Source: Dorea sp. 5-2
GTDB taxonomy: Bacteria > Bacillota > Clostridia > Lachnospirales > Lachnospiraceae
Assembly (NCBI RefSeq): GCF_000403455.2
Contig: NZ_KE159748.1
Coordinates: forward strand, 253,283 to 317,282
Direction: 5' to 3'
Length of the DNA: 64,000 nt
In this document: piece after piece, positions 53,752 through 62,409 of the stretch
Layout of the letters: every line of letters starts with the position of its first letter
How positions within the stretch are numbered: position 1 is the first letter of the stretch
Program-made: the position numbers and the translations under genes
Notes under the pieces: generated by a model
Database searches by the model: none
The model's input: the letters and a program-made list of their open reading frames with translations, nothing else
What the model was told of the DNA's origin: nothing

Positions 53752-53936
53752 AAAGAAAAACAATAGTTAATAAAGGATACTATTTTAATGATTTTTCTCA
53801 TAACATGGAGAAAAAAATATTTAAAGGAACATATGATTTGGGCATGGGTGGGAACACTGTTGGAGGAGATGTTAAAGTTTTCTTTACGCCTAATCTTTCA
53901 GCAGATGCGAATATTTTTGATGAATTTCGGGATTAG
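53748..53936 (+). CDS. Short unknown protein 1 of the AT-rich insert
   Basis: 62 residues, starting by ATGA overlap with the TIGR04255 fragment. Sequence features: basic start KRKTIVNKGYYFNDF and GMGGNTVGGDVKVFFTPN. No recognised family. The arrangement (ATGA, then TAGTG overlap with the next frame) suggests a small coupled cluster. Confidence 0.4.
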   Translation: MKRKTIVNKGYYFNDFSHNMEKKIFKGTYDLGMGGNTVGGDVKVFFTPNLSADANIFDEFRD

Positions 53937-54130
53937 TGCTTGATTGGATTTATAATTATTTTAGAGTCTATTTCTCATTTGATACTGATGAAGGTAATTT
54001 TTATGGCATTATTAGTAGCAATCCAGAGGCAGGATCATATTCAAATGATTTTAAAGCGATGGATCCAAAACAATATCAAACATTGGCAAGAGCCATTGTA
54101 GATTATGTTGTCATGATGATTCGTGCATGA
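53936..54130 (+). CDS. Short unknown protein 2 of the AT-rich insert
   Basis: 64 residues from GTG at 53936, overlapping the previous stop by one base. It has an aromatic start (LDWIYNYFRVYFSFDTD) and ends in IVDYVVMMIRA. Could be a piece of a frameshifted gene with the previous frame, but upstream stops in this frame limit that idea. Confidence 0.35.
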   Translation: MLDWIYNYFRVYFSFDTDEGNFYGIISSNPEAGSYSNDFKAMDPKQYQTLARAIVDYVVMMIRA

Positions 54131-54144
54131 AGTGAGAGGGGCTA

Positions 54145-54264
54145 ATGACAGAAAAATATCCAGAAGAGTTATATAGAGGCGTATCATCAATTAATGATAT
54201 TACGAAAGAAGGCTATGTTATGGTAGCTACTCATAAAACAGTATCAATCAACAAACTGAAATAG
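54145..54264 (+). CDS. 39-residue frame, probable N-terminal gene fragment
   Basis: ATG at 54145 after GAGAGGGG. The peptide begins TEKYPEELYRGVSSIND and stops before DR-B. It looks like the start of a larger protein cut by the repeat junction. No family assigned. Confidence 0.35.
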   Translation: MTEKYPEELYRGVSSINDITKEGYVMVATHKTVSINKLK

Positions 54265-54266
54265 GG

Positions 54267-54332
54267 TAGCTGTCATACAGGGTGCAGGAAAAGACGAGTG
54301 AGAAGCGATTGCTTTTTACCCGTCTTTTTTCT
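54267..54332 (+). repeat. Direct repeat DR-B with terminator hairpin
   Basis: TAGCTGTCATACAGGG, then TGAGAAGCGATTGCTTTTT and CCCGTCTTTTTTCT. Partner of DR-A. AAAGACGAGT and ACCCGTCTTT can pair, ending in T6. Confidence 0.8.
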
Positions 54333-54584
54333 GCCTGTTACGCAGTAGAAACGCGATTTTGACGATAAAGGTATAAAACCCTTAACTTGCCTTAAATGCG
54401 CTCTGAAAGTCGCATAAAATCAAGGGATTTTTATCTCTAAATGCGAACATACAACAATGAATTGAGAGCGCAAGCGGTCTATCCGATTGCGCTCTTGATT
54501 ACCCCATAGCAAGGACAGGGAAAACCGTCAAGGACGCGAAGCGCGAAGTTTATCCTTGACGGCTTTCTCTGGCTTTGCTACTCG
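54333..54584. other. Gene-free stretch with two hairpins, right after DR-B
   Basis: Together with DR-B the gap is 320 bases. GAGCGCAA-type arms at 54464-54496 (GAGAGCGCAA/TTGCGCTCTT) and CCGTCAAGGA/TCCTTGACGG at 54525-54562 form stable hairpins. The latter resembles terminators seen next to Tn916-like transfer modules. No coding sequence seen. Confidence 0.6.
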
Positions 54585-54788
54585 TTACCTGTCAAAACGG
54601 AATTGCAGGATAGCTTTGATAAGCTGTGTTTTCAAACGTTCTTGAATATCGTCGTTGATATGTCCCCGGTATTTTGACAGATACTTAATGCGTGGACTGT
54701 AATGCTGTAAAACAAGTTCAATCGCTTCTGGCTCTCCGGCAATCGCTTTTTCAATGACTTCAAAGGGTACCAATTTTTTGTTCCTCAT
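54585..54788 (-). CDS. Helix-turn-helix protein of conjugative-transposon type
   Basis: 67 residues: FEVIEKAIAGEPEAIELVLQHY and RGHINDDIQERLKTQLIKAILQF. This matches the small helix-turn-helix protein that accompanies the sigma-like regulator in Tn916-type elements. It overlaps the sigma gene by 29 bases and lies downstream of it. No other conjugation genes are present, so it is probably a remnant. Confidence 0.78.
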   Translation of the reverse strand: MRNKKLVPFEVIEKAIAGEPEAIELVLQHYSPRIKYLSKYRGHINDDIQERLKTQLIKAILQFRFDR

Positions 54789-55218
54789 CTTTTGACTTTA
54801 ACCATTCCTTTCTTAACTGATTCAATGCTGCGTGCTTCCAGTAATTCGCTGTACTTCTGGAACGTCCATATTCATTCCCGGTTTTTGTATCGGTATAGCC
54901 CAGAAAGAAATACATCAGCAAGACAGTACGCCGCTGTTCTGGAAGTTTGGAAAGAACATTTGCTAACCATTCACTTGCAACAATAATCTCCTGCCCTTTC
55001 ACGACAAAGACAGTTGGCTTGTCATACTGCTCAAAGTAATTATCTGTTGTAAACGGTTCAAAGGACGTTTCGGACATCAGATAGTCAAGTGATACTTCGT
55101 GCTTCTGTTTCCGTCCCAAATCGCGGTATGCACTGATTGCCGCATTACGGAGAACAATCTTACAAAAAGCAGCAAAAGAATATTCGACACACTCCATGAA
55201 TTGTTCAGAATACTTCAT
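54760..55218 (-). CDS. Sigma-70-like regulator of conjugative-transposon type
   Basis: 152 residues with an N-terminal region-2-like helix (FAAFCKIVLRNAAISAYRDL) and a region 4 end (SKLPEQRRTVLLMYFFLGYTDTKTGNEYGRSR). It corresponds to the Tn916 ORF7-type sigma factor that controls excision and transfer. AAAGGGGGTGATG precedes the ATG. Confidence 0.85.
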   Translation of the reverse strand: MKYSEQFMECVEYSFAAFCKIVLRNAAISAYRDLGRKQKHEVSLDYLMSETSFEPFTTDNYFEQYDKPTVFVVKGQEIIVASEWLANVLSKLPEQRRTVLLMYFFLGYTDTKTGNEYGRSRSTANYWKHAALNQLRKEWLKSKDEEQKIGTL

Positions 55219-55477
55219 TGTTTCATCACCCCCTTTCTTCCCAGTAGGGGGCTACTACAACAAACGCCCATGCAGCACAGAGCTACATAGGCGTTTGAAT
55301 AATGTGATTTATAAAAGTATGTGTGATGTACTGATAGTTCATATTCATGGGCAGAAATTTCCGTTGTGTTGGTTAGGCTTTTTTTAACGAGTTTGATAAT
55401 GCTTGTATAATGGCAAGTAACATAATAAAACCTCCGTCTAAAAAGAAAAAGCCGATAGCCGCTATATTTCAAGCGTG

Positions 55478-55666
55478 CTATCGGCTCTGCGTCTGTGCGT
55501 CTGGCTCTTTAATAACTGATATATTTAGGTGTTTTACATTGATTAGTGTTTCATGCTTGCATTTCGGGCAAAATAGTGGAAATCGTTCAAGTACCGTATC
55601 TTCTCGTACTTTTAACCGTGTTTTATTACCACAGATGGGGCATAGTATCCAATTATCTAAATTCAA
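55478..55666 (-). CDS. Cysteine-rich KTR domain protein
   Basis: 62 residues: WILCPICGNKTRLKVREDT, then FCPKCKHETLINVK and EPDAQTQSR. This small zinc protein is a common passenger of Tn916-like and other Clostridia conjugative elements. The TTG at 55666 is used because GAGGTGG precedes it and it matches the usual family start; a longer frame has no ribosome site. Confidence 0.85.
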   Translation of the reverse strand: MNLDNWILCPICGNKTRLKVREDTVLERFPLFCPKCKHETLINVKHLNISVIKEPDAQTQSR

Positions 55667-55676
55667 TAACACCACC

Positions 55677-55874
55677 TCAATCCTCAACTGTAAATATTTC
55701 TTCGATTGAAACTCCAAAGACTTTCGCTATATTCCATGCGAGTACCAATGAGGGATTGTATTTTCCTTTTTCGAGATTGCCTATTGTTTCGCGACGAACT
55801 CCGACTTTAGAAGCAAGTTCTTCTTGTTTCATGTCAAAACGCACACGATATTCTTTTATCCTATTTTTAATCAT
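55677..55874 (-). CDS. XRE-family helix-turn-helix regulator
   Basis: 65 residues, essentially one HTH_3 domain: [20 protein letters not shown], then [19 protein letters not shown] and [10 protein letters not shown]. The short YozG/Cro-like form often controls the membrane protein gene beside it. Its ATG overlaps the end of the DUF3796 gene by eight bases. Confidence 0.92.
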   Translation of the reverse strand: MIKNRIKEYRVRFDMKQEELASKVGVRRETIGNLEKGKYNPSLVLAWNIAKVFGVSIEEIFTVED

Positions 55875-56223
55875 TATCTGCCCCTTTTCGTTCTTTCCAT
55901 TCCAAAATAATAAGTGCAAGAGTAAATGCAAAGACTGTAACTGCAAAACTCAATCCAAAGGACATAGGGACAGCTTTAGTTCCGTCGTAAACATAGGAAC
56001 ATACAAACATAAAAGGAACAAGAGAAATCATTTCTGACATAAATGCAAACGTAGCTGCTTTCTGGACATTAAGTCGAAAAAACTCATCGGGGATTACCCA
56101 AAAATATCGAATGTAATATGCAAATCCCAAAAATCCATATAACCCAGTATTCTCGGTACACCAACCTAAAATAGCTATTAGTGCCAAGAGAGATAAAAAT
56201 CCTAAATAGTTGATTTTTTTCAT
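55867..56223 (-). CDS. DUF3796-like membrane protein
   Basis: 118 residues with about four membrane helices and the motif [23 protein letters not shown], seen in small membrane proteins paired with XRE regulators. Function unknown. AGGAGG precedes the ATG at 56223. The frame runs further upstream but without a start signal. Confidence 0.75.
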   Translation of the reverse strand: MKKINYLGFLSLLALIAILGWCTENTGLYGFLGFAYYIRYFWVIPDEFFRLNVQKAATFAFMSEMISLVPFMFVCSYVYDGTKAVPMSFGLSFAVTVFAFTLALIILEWKERKGADND

Positions 56224-56353
56224 AGTAGTTTTCCTCCTTTTTTTGTGGTGTATTTCGCGCTTTATGTTATAAATATACCACATAAGAAGTTTCGTGTCAA
56301 GCGTTAATAAAGGTACTGGAAATAGAGGAAACATGAACAGGGGGGCGAATAGC

Positions 56354-57130
56354 TTATCCGTAACTAAACAACAAGTTAGAAAGCGTTATAATCTTTGCAG
56401 TTTGCAATTTTTTTCTTTCGCTTTTGTTTGGCATTTTAGAAACTTTTCCGTAGTAGGAGATAAGAAAAAATTTTTGAAAAAATTCTCTCAAAACTTCGGC
56501 AAAATTGCTCTGTGTGGTGTTGTAGGTATTGAGAGGAAAAGCAGTGGGTTTGGGAAACTTCCCAACAAGCAAAAATCGCCCGCTGTCGGCAGACAGAAAA
56601 CGGACGATTTTACGGAAAGGGTACCTCTTTCCTATGCTTGCTCCGCAGTCCGCGCAGACCAGCTTTCCGGTAAACAGAGATGCTTGGGGCGGCGTATTGT
56701 TAGCGGAAATCTGTTTCGCCGCCTGATTGATTTTCTGGACAGCCTCCCACAGCTCCGGCCCGATAATTGCCTCGTTCGCGCCCTCATGGGAAATCCATTC
56801 CAATTCCGGTTTCCTTATCATGGTCTTATCCTTATAGGAACGGGAGCCGGTACAGTTCTGTGTGAGCGTACCGACATAAATATCATCGTTCAGAAGGCTT
56901 CGGACGGTTGCGTAAGCCCATAGCCGGGAATACTTGCAGCTGCCATTTCCGTAATGGACCGCCCAGTACCAGCGGGGAGGGAGAATCCCTTTCTCATTCA
57001 GGGCGGCGGCGATTTTCCCATAGGCCATGCCGGACTGACGCATCTGGAATATCTGCCGCACAACAGCGGCGGATTCCCCGTCAATGACCAGCTTGTGTCT
57101 GTCAAAAACTTCTATAAGATATTTACCGTA
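56354..57130 (-). pseudogene. Serine site-specific recombinase, internal fragment
   Basis: From about 57112 down to 56600 the minus strand encodes the recombinase domain: DRHKLVIDGESAAVVRQIF, GMAYGKIAAALNEKGI, ATVRSLLNDDIYVGTLTQN and the start of the zinc ribbon KLVCADCGA. The N-terminal catalytic resolvase domain (with the serine) is missing beyond a stop at 57131, and after the first CxxC pair the sequence changes to unrelated residues. So it is inactive, likely from a Tn4451/Tn5397-type element. Confidence 0.85.
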
Positions 57131-57291
57131 CTATTGCAAGGTCTGATTCCGAAGGCTTTTCCCAGCTAAAGGAACGGCTTTACTTTTCATGTTGATAGGC
57201 ACCTGTAAATTTCTCTTTCAGCGAAATGACTGAACAGGCAGTTATCCACAATGAATAACCGCCCCTCAAACCGAAATTTGAATAACTAAAG

Positions 57292-57474
57292 TTAGCTGTT
57301 CACAATCGGAGAAATAACAGGTTTTCCATCTTTGTCCAACAGCGGCGTCAATCCTCCTGCATATGCAACTTTACGAAACACATAATTTACTCCAGTTTCT
57401 GTATCTACCAAAATTTGCGTTACATCAACAGTCCCTTGTGGATAAACTATCTTAAATCGTTCATTCTTAGCCAT
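57292..57474 (-). CDS. DUF6440-like protein
   Basis: 60 residues: KNERFKIVYPQGTVDVTQIL, then DTETGVNYVFRKVAYAGGL and PLLDKDGKP. The family is small, of unknown function, and often at the end of ABC or mobile-element operons. ATG at 57474 has AGAAGG eight bases upstream. It is 21 bases behind the ABC ATPase gene on the same strand. Confidence 0.82.
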   Translation of the reverse strand: MAKNERFKIVYPQGTVDVTQILVDTETGVNYVFRKVAYAGGLTPLLDKDGKPVISPIVNS

Positions 57475-57495
57475 TTTATTTACCTTCTGATTCAC

Positions 57496-58146
57496 TCAAT
57501 CACCCGTTACTTTCTGCAGCATACCGTGATCCATCTCATATACTTCGTCACAGAGCAGCTCGATGTCATCTTTATTATGGCTGGCTAAAAGAATCAGTTT
57601 ACCCATCCCTTTCTGCTCCAGAAAAAATTTTCTCATTTCCGCAACCCCATCCTTGTCAAGTCCATTCATCGGTTCATCTAAGATCAAAATCGCCTGGTTT
57701 TCCATTGTGGCCTGGGCGATTGCCAGCCGCTGGCGCATTCCCAGCGAATAATGGCACACCTTTTTCCTAGACTGCGGATCAAGACCGACCTTCAGCATGA
57801 TGGAATGAATGGCCGCCGGATCTTTTTTATGGGTGATACGGTATAAATATTCCAGATTGCGGTATCCTGACAGGCTGCGGATATAACCAGGTTCCTCAAT
57901 GATGATCCCTGCGTGTTCAAGCATATCTATCTCCTTTCCCATCTCTCTCCCATTCACTGATATTTCCCCTGAATCCACATGAAGAAAACCACAGATACAT
58001 TTGAATAACACGGTTTTCCCGGAGCCGTTATATCCAACGATCCCATATATCTTTCCGCTTCTGCAGGTCATGTTTACGTCGTTCAGCACACAAATCCCCT
58101 TAAATGACTTGCTTACATTTTTCACCTCAATCAAAAACTGTTCCAT
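57496..58146 (-). CDS. ABC transporter ATPase, lantibiotic-immunity type
   Basis: 216 residues. Walker A IVGYNGSGKTVLFKCI, signature YSLGMRQRLAIAQA (LGMRQR, as in BcrA/LanF-type ATPases), Walker B ILILDEPMNGLD and switch His in LASHNKDD. It would power the two membrane proteins encoded just upstream. ATPases of this group export antibiotics or protect from bacteriocins, but others move signalling peptides. Confidence 0.9.
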   Translation of the reverse strand: MEQFLIEVKNVSKSFKGICVLNDVNMTCRSGKIYGIVGYNGSGKTVLFKCICGFLHVDSGEISVNGREMGKEIDMLEHAGIIIEEPGYIRSLSGYRNLEYLYRITHKKDPAAIHSIMLKVGLDPQSRKKVCHYSLGMRQRLAIAQATMENQAILILDEPMNGLDKDGVAEMRKFFLEQKGMGKLILLASHNKDDIELLCDEVYEMDHGMLQKVTGD

Positions 58147-58158
58147 CCAGACGCCTCC

Positions 58159-59019
58159 CTACTCTTCTTTGTACCATTGAAACTCCATTTTTCTTATTTT
58201 TATCAATATCAGGACAGCACATACTGCAATTCCAGCCGCCAACGCCATCAGCATATAAAAAACCGGCGGCTGGATAAAGCTGTCATGTAATTTCACGCCG
58301 ATCTGTGTCACCCTCATCCAGTTTACAGGGACGAACATTGCCATCTTCTCCCTTAACAGCGGATGGATATTCTCAACCAGATAGATCAGAAGCACCATGA
58401 CAAATGCCGCCGTGACCGCTGCGCTCCTGTTGATATAAATACTGACAGCGAACATAAAAAGACCCATAAAGCCGATTTCCAAAGTACCGATGACCACCGT
58501 CAGGGCAATCAGTTCAAACGGCGTAAACATCTGCATGGTTTCATAGGAAAAGGCAAACAGAAACCGGTATTCTTCCGGGCTGCCCGTCAATGCCAGCGTA
58601 TGGTACAGTTTTCCCCAATCCAGGGTAAACTCACATGTCCCGCTTAATAAAACCATGCTGAAAAATACATTTACAGCCATGATCAAAAACGACTGTGCAA
58701 GGATCACACCGATCTGGCCTGCCGCCCATCTGCGCCTTCCTGTACGGATTACCTGATACATATTTTTATACTGCATAAATGGAACGTCTGAAAAACAGTA
58801 AATAATCCCAATCATAAATAACAATAAAAAGAAAATATTTGACAGGATAAACGGGTATGCCCACGGCGCTGCCGCATATCCCATATCTTTTGAAAACGCC
58901 GCCACAGGCCTCGTATACAGATGCAGCATGACCCCCTGTAAAACTGCAACTACATAGGTCCTTGGACTGAATACCCTTTCTGTAAACATCTGCCGTAAAA
59001 GCCGGAAATATCCTGCCAT
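58159..59019 (-). CDS. ABC-2-like permease component 2
   Basis: About 286 residues with six likely membrane helices, no solute-binding domain. Start at 59019 (MAGYFRLLRQMF), eight bases from AAGGAGG; the ATG at 59025 overlaps the previous stop and is too near that site. It probably pairs with the next permease upstream in the operon. Confidence 0.8.
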   Translation of the reverse strand: MAGYFRLLRQMFTERVFSPRTYVVAVLQGVMLHLYTRPVAAFSKDMGYAAAPWAYPFILSNIFFLLLFMIGIIYCFSDVPFMQYKNMYQVIRTGRRRWAAGQIGVILAQSFLIMAVNVFFSMVLLSGTCEFTLDWGKLYHTLALTGSPEEYRFLFAFSYETMQMFTPFELIALTVVIGTLEIGFMGLFMFAVSIYINRSAAVTAAFVMVLLIYLVENIHPLLREKMAMFVPVNWMRVTQIGVKLHDSFIQPPVFYMLMALAAGIAVCAVLILIKIRKMEFQWYKEE

Positions 59020-59021
59020 GC

Positions 59022-59801
59022 TCATATCCTCCTTTTTGACTGCAGCACGCCTGCAAAGCCAAGGAGCAGCCATGCCGCTGCCCCAAGCAAAAACGCCCAT
59101 GTAAGCATTTTCAAATCACTGTCCCAGATATTATGCCTTGCGTCAAAGACCACACGCGGGTCAAATGCAGATATCTTCCGGAAGCTGTCCGCGCCAAATT
59201 CAATCAATATCTGGTAAAGCAAAACCGGTGCGGAAAATACCAGCAGCTTATTCGGCCAGAAAAGCGACAAAAACGCTGCCGCCATTGACAGGATTCCAGC
59301 AAAAATCCCCCACTGCATCCCATAGAGCAAAAACCACAGCAGATACTGCCCCTGCCCTAAAAAAGAACGGTATCCCCCATACATCAATATGTATTCCATC
59401 ATCCCCTCATCTGCCCACGGCAGCCCCAGGGAACACAGCATGGAAAAACAGGTGATGCCGATTCCCATTGCCAGCATGGAAGAAAGGAAGATCACCAGCA
59501 TTTTTGAAAAAACATATTTTCCATAGCTTCCGCGGATGACCAGGTACTTTGCGTAGTTATATTCCAGATCATCCGTAAACGATGCCGCATATGGCATTGA
59601 CGCCAGGGAAAAAGCCGCCAGAAATCCCGCATCATAGGAGGACAGCAGCACAGATGACAAAACGGAGCCACCCATGTTTCCCATCCCGTCATTTGCCGAT
59701 AAGAATAAAATCATGACGATTCCCATAACAGAAAAGTAAAACCCCTGATTATGGAACAGGCGGCTGATTTCTGTCCGAAAATATCCTTCCCGCTTCTTCA
59801 C
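59022..59801 (-). CDS. ABC-2-like permease component 1
   Basis: 259 residues with about six membrane helices. The start is GTG at 59801, overlapping the lipoprotein's TAG by one base (TAGTG). Cytoplasmic basic start KKREGYFRTEISRLFHN. Similar in size to permease 2, so a heterodimeric channel with the ATPase at 57496 is likely. Confidence 0.8.
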   Translation of the reverse strand: MKKREGYFRTEISRLFHNQGFYFSVMGIVMILFLSANDGMGNMGGSVLSSVLLSSYDAGFLAAFSLASMPYAASFTDDLEYNYAKYLVIRGSYGKYVFSKMLVIFLSSMLAMGIGITCFSMLCSLGLPWADEGMMEYILMYGGYRSFLGQGQYLLWFLLYGMQWGIFAGILSMAAAFLSLFWPNKLLVFSAPVLLYQILIEFGADSFRKISAFDPRVVFDARHNIWDSDLKMLTWAFLLGAAAWLLLGFAGVLQSKRRI

Positions 59802-60961
59802 TAAAAAAGCACCTCCGTACCGTCTGCTGCATCGACGAACATGTACTGCGTATATTCATATTCTTTTCCGGTATCGCTGTCTGTCCCTGATTCCGTGACT
59901 TCAAACAGCCATGCAATCTTTACGTCATAAGTGCCGTCCGCCAGCTTTACCGGCATTTTGTACAGCTTGGCCCGTTTCACCGTATAGGAAGCCCCTATGA
60001 CATCCCCATACTTTTTCGATACGGTTTCAGCGACTGTGCCAAAATCCAATAAGCTTACGGCATCTCCCGGTTCGGAAAAGGAATACAGCCGTGAAACTTC
60101 CAGCCTTTCTATCCCGCCTGCAGAATACAGCACCTGAACCGGCCGGTTGCTTTCGCTGTCTTCCGGAAAATCCTGGCTCCCAAAATAGACAGGGAGTCCT
60201 TCATGCTGCTGGACTGCCGCAAAGAAATAACAGTCATTTTCCGCTCCCCAGGAAAGACCATCTGCGCTAATCTCGTTGCCTGACTTATCAAGCGCCCTGT
60301 ATTCCTTTGCCATGGTCTCATGATCCAATGCATAATAATCATAAGCGGCCTCCTCCAGCTGGTATCCCGCCCCATTGATGTCTTTGAGGGCAGCGTCAAA
60401 TATCGTCCGGGGATCGCCTATTTCCATGACGGCATCTTTGGAATACTTGTCCGCATTGTAATCATGATCCAGACGGAAAGCCCCGTAGATTTTCTCAAAT
60501 ACAGGGGTGCTGTAAACCAAGACCGTACTCGCACTCAGAAAAGCTCCATCCTCATAATGGCCGGTATAGCCGGGGTATTCCCTCCCATCCTCACCTGATT
60601 CGGTTTCATTCCGCTCCTCCGTGGCAGTCTTTCCTTCAGCAAACACTGCTTTTGCTTTTTCGACATCCGGTCGTTGGAGCGTTGCCGTCACCTGATGGAG
60701 ATTCCCAAGTTCTGCCTCTTCCGATACCTGAATCACCGTATCGAAAACAACTCCATTTATGGTCTCCTGAAATGTTTCTGGAAAATCCTGTTTACCGGCA
60801 GTGCTTCCCGTATCCCCTGATTCCGTTTCATTTCCGGCATTCCTGACATCCTCCGATCTGATTTCATTCCCGGCATCAGCCTTCGGCTGCCCCTTTGCAC
60901 ATCCGCTGCACCCTATACACACCAGGAACATAACAGCAATCATGTTTTTCCTTACTTTCAT
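59801..60961 (-). CDS. Lipoprotein of an ABC/two-component cassette, unknown function
   Basis: 386 residues. Signal peptide ending in the lipobox CSGCAKG (cysteine near residue 21), a low-complexity acidic linker rich in Gly/Asn/Glu (NAGNETESGDTGSTAG), then a globular domain with DHDYNADKYSKDAVMEIGD and a C-terminal beta region ending in QYMFVDAADGTEVLF, a PepSY- or YycH-like pattern. First gene of the operon lipoprotein-permease-permease-ATPase-DUF6440. Likely an outer-face partner of the transporter. Confidence 0.75.
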   Translation of the reverse strand: MKVRKNMIAVMFLVCIGCSGCAKGQPKADAGNEIRSEDVRNAGNETESGDTGSTAGKQDFPETFQETINGVVFDTVIQVSEEAELGNLHQVTATLQRPDVEKAKAVFAEGKTATEERNETESGEDGREYPGYTGHYEDGAFLSASTVLVYSTPVFEKIYGAFRLDHDYNADKYSKDAVMEIGDPRTIFDAALKDINGAGYQLEEAAYDYYALDHETMAKEYRALDKSGNEISADGLSWGAENDCYFFAAVQQHEGLPVYFGSQDFPEDSESNRPVQVLYSAGGIERLEVSRLYSFSEPGDAVSLLDFGTVAETVSKKYGDVIGASYTVKRAKLYKMPVKLADGTYDVKIAWLFEVTESGTDSDTGKEYEYTQYMFVDAADGTEVLF

Positions 60962-61000
60962 AATACTTAAATCTCCTTTTTTATTTTATTTTGCAAGAAG

Positions 61001-61067
61001 ATTATATAATAATGCGGCGCAGATTTGCCTGTTTTGTCCGTGAACCTTTCATTTTATGTCCGCGAAC
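61001..61067 (-). promoter_or_regulatory. LytTR-type operator and promoter of the lipoprotein/ABC operon
   Basis: On the minus strand GTTCGCGGACA (61067-61057) and GTTCACGGACA (61045-61035) are direct repeats 22 bases apart. Downstream lies TATAAT (61006-61001) with a poor -35 (GGCAAA). The repeats would be centred about 46 and 68 bases before the start of transcription, the usual arrangement for a LytTR activator. Confidence 0.75.
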
Positions 61068-61091
61068 AAAAAAGCCGCCCACCGGGGCGGC
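61068..61091 (-). terminator. Terminator of the GHKL/LytTR operon
   Basis: GCCGCCCCGGTGGGCGGC on the minus strand, followed by TTTTTT. Confidence 0.9.
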
Positions 61092-61113
61092 TCCTTCCAA
61101 TCCACATATTACA

Positions 61114-62409
61114 TCAGAAGAACAGTATGATTGTTATACTTAATTCTGTTCCGCTGAATTTATATTGCATCGTTCCATTATACTTTTCGACGATATTTTT
61201 TACGCTCTGCATCCCCCATCCATGCCTCGTCCGGTCATCCTTATCTGTCATCCATCTGCCGGTTTTGGGGTCAATTTGGGGCTCCTTAGATGCCGTATTG
61301 GAAACCTGGATCAAAATAAACTGATGCACACACTGTATCTTCAGACTGATTCTGGCATTGTCCGTATCCCTGCTGCCCTCTATCGCATTGTCCAGCAGAT
61401 TCCCTAAAGCCGTGCATACGTCACTGGGCTGTATGCCTGTATTTACCGGGAACCTTGCATCAATATCCGTTTTAATTCCGAGCATCTCCGCTTTTTGCTT
61501 TTTGCAGCTGATGATGACATCGATAATATCATTTCCCGTAAATCTTTTTTTCACCATTTCTTTCATGGGCTCGCCGATCCGGCTGATATACTCTTTTGCC
61601 TCGTCCAAACGTTCACAGACAAGCAGCTGGTAGAGGATATCTAAATGGTTGTTCAGGTCATGATACAGCCTTGCATTGCTCTCATACAGATTACTTACCG
61701 CCTGATAGTTTTCCTGCAATAATTCGTTCTGGATCTTCGCTATCCTGCCCTGGTTTTTTTCGTTCTGGCTTTCCAGGCACTTGCAGCCCACATATACTCC
61801 CAGCGCGCACAGGAGCACCAGCAGCCCGAATATGCTGGATATCTCCACAGAAAAGCTGCTCTGCGCCGGTTCCCTGAAATATAAAAAGAGCAGAAACGCA
61901 ATCAGCGACAGCAGCAATACCCTTTTTTCATACACACTCCGGACAAGGGGAATGATCAGTCTCCTCAGAGAAAGCACAAAAACAATCATGACAAACTTTG
62001 CAAAGACCAACAGTCCTATTCTCTGTAAGGAGAACGTCATAATCATATCGCCGTTTATATGGAACTGGTTTCCCATGGACAGGTACAGATTCGACGCCAG
62101 CATATCCGTGAAGCAAAAACACACGGTATAAAGCAGGGTAAGCGACAAAATCTTTCTGTAACTGACACGGTAAAGCGCCATTGCCGACACACTGCCCAAA
62201 AGCATCCATAACAAGAGCGTAAATGGGGAATAAAGGACGATATTGTTCACCCCCAGTATCACGGCAGCAAGGACGGATGTTAAGATGCAGTCCCAGTATG
62301 TCCTTACATCCTTACGTTCTTCCCTGAAAGTTTTTCCTGCCAGCCAGTAAAAAAGCCCGCCTTCCGTCAGACAGGCGATCCATTCAACGAACTCAGCTAA
62401 AAATCTCAT
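61114..62409 (-). CDS. AgrC-like GHKL sensor histidine kinase, second cassette
   Basis: 431 residues. Six to seven membrane helices in the first 210 residues, a coiled linker, H-box RLYHDLNNHLDILYQLL, N-box NLLDNAIEGSRD and G-box RHGWGMQSVKNIVEKY. It starts by overlap (four bases) with the LytTR regulator upstream, so they are one operon. Probably senses a peptide or the state of the neighbouring transporter. Confidence 0.92.
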   Translation of the reverse strand: MRFLAEFVEWIACLTEGGLFYWLAGKTFREERKDVRTYWDCILTSVLAAVILGVNNIVLYSPFTLLLWMLLGSVSAMALYRVSYRKILSLTLLYTVCFCFTDMLASNLYLSMGNQFHINGDMIMTFSLQRIGLLVFAKFVMIVFVLSLRRLIIPLVRSVYEKRVLLLSLIAFLLFLYFREPAQSSFSVEISSIFGLLVLLCALGVYVGCKCLESQNEKNQGRIAKIQNELLQENYQAVSNLYESNARLYHDLNNHLDILYQLLVCERLDEAKEYISRIGEPMKEMVKKRFTGNDIIDVIISCKKQKAEMLGIKTDIDARFPVNTGIQPSDVCTALGNLLDNAIEGSRDTDNARISLKIQCVHQFILIQVSNTASKEPQIDPKTGRWMTDKDDRTRHGWGMQSVKNIVEKYNGTMQYKFSGTELSITIILFF

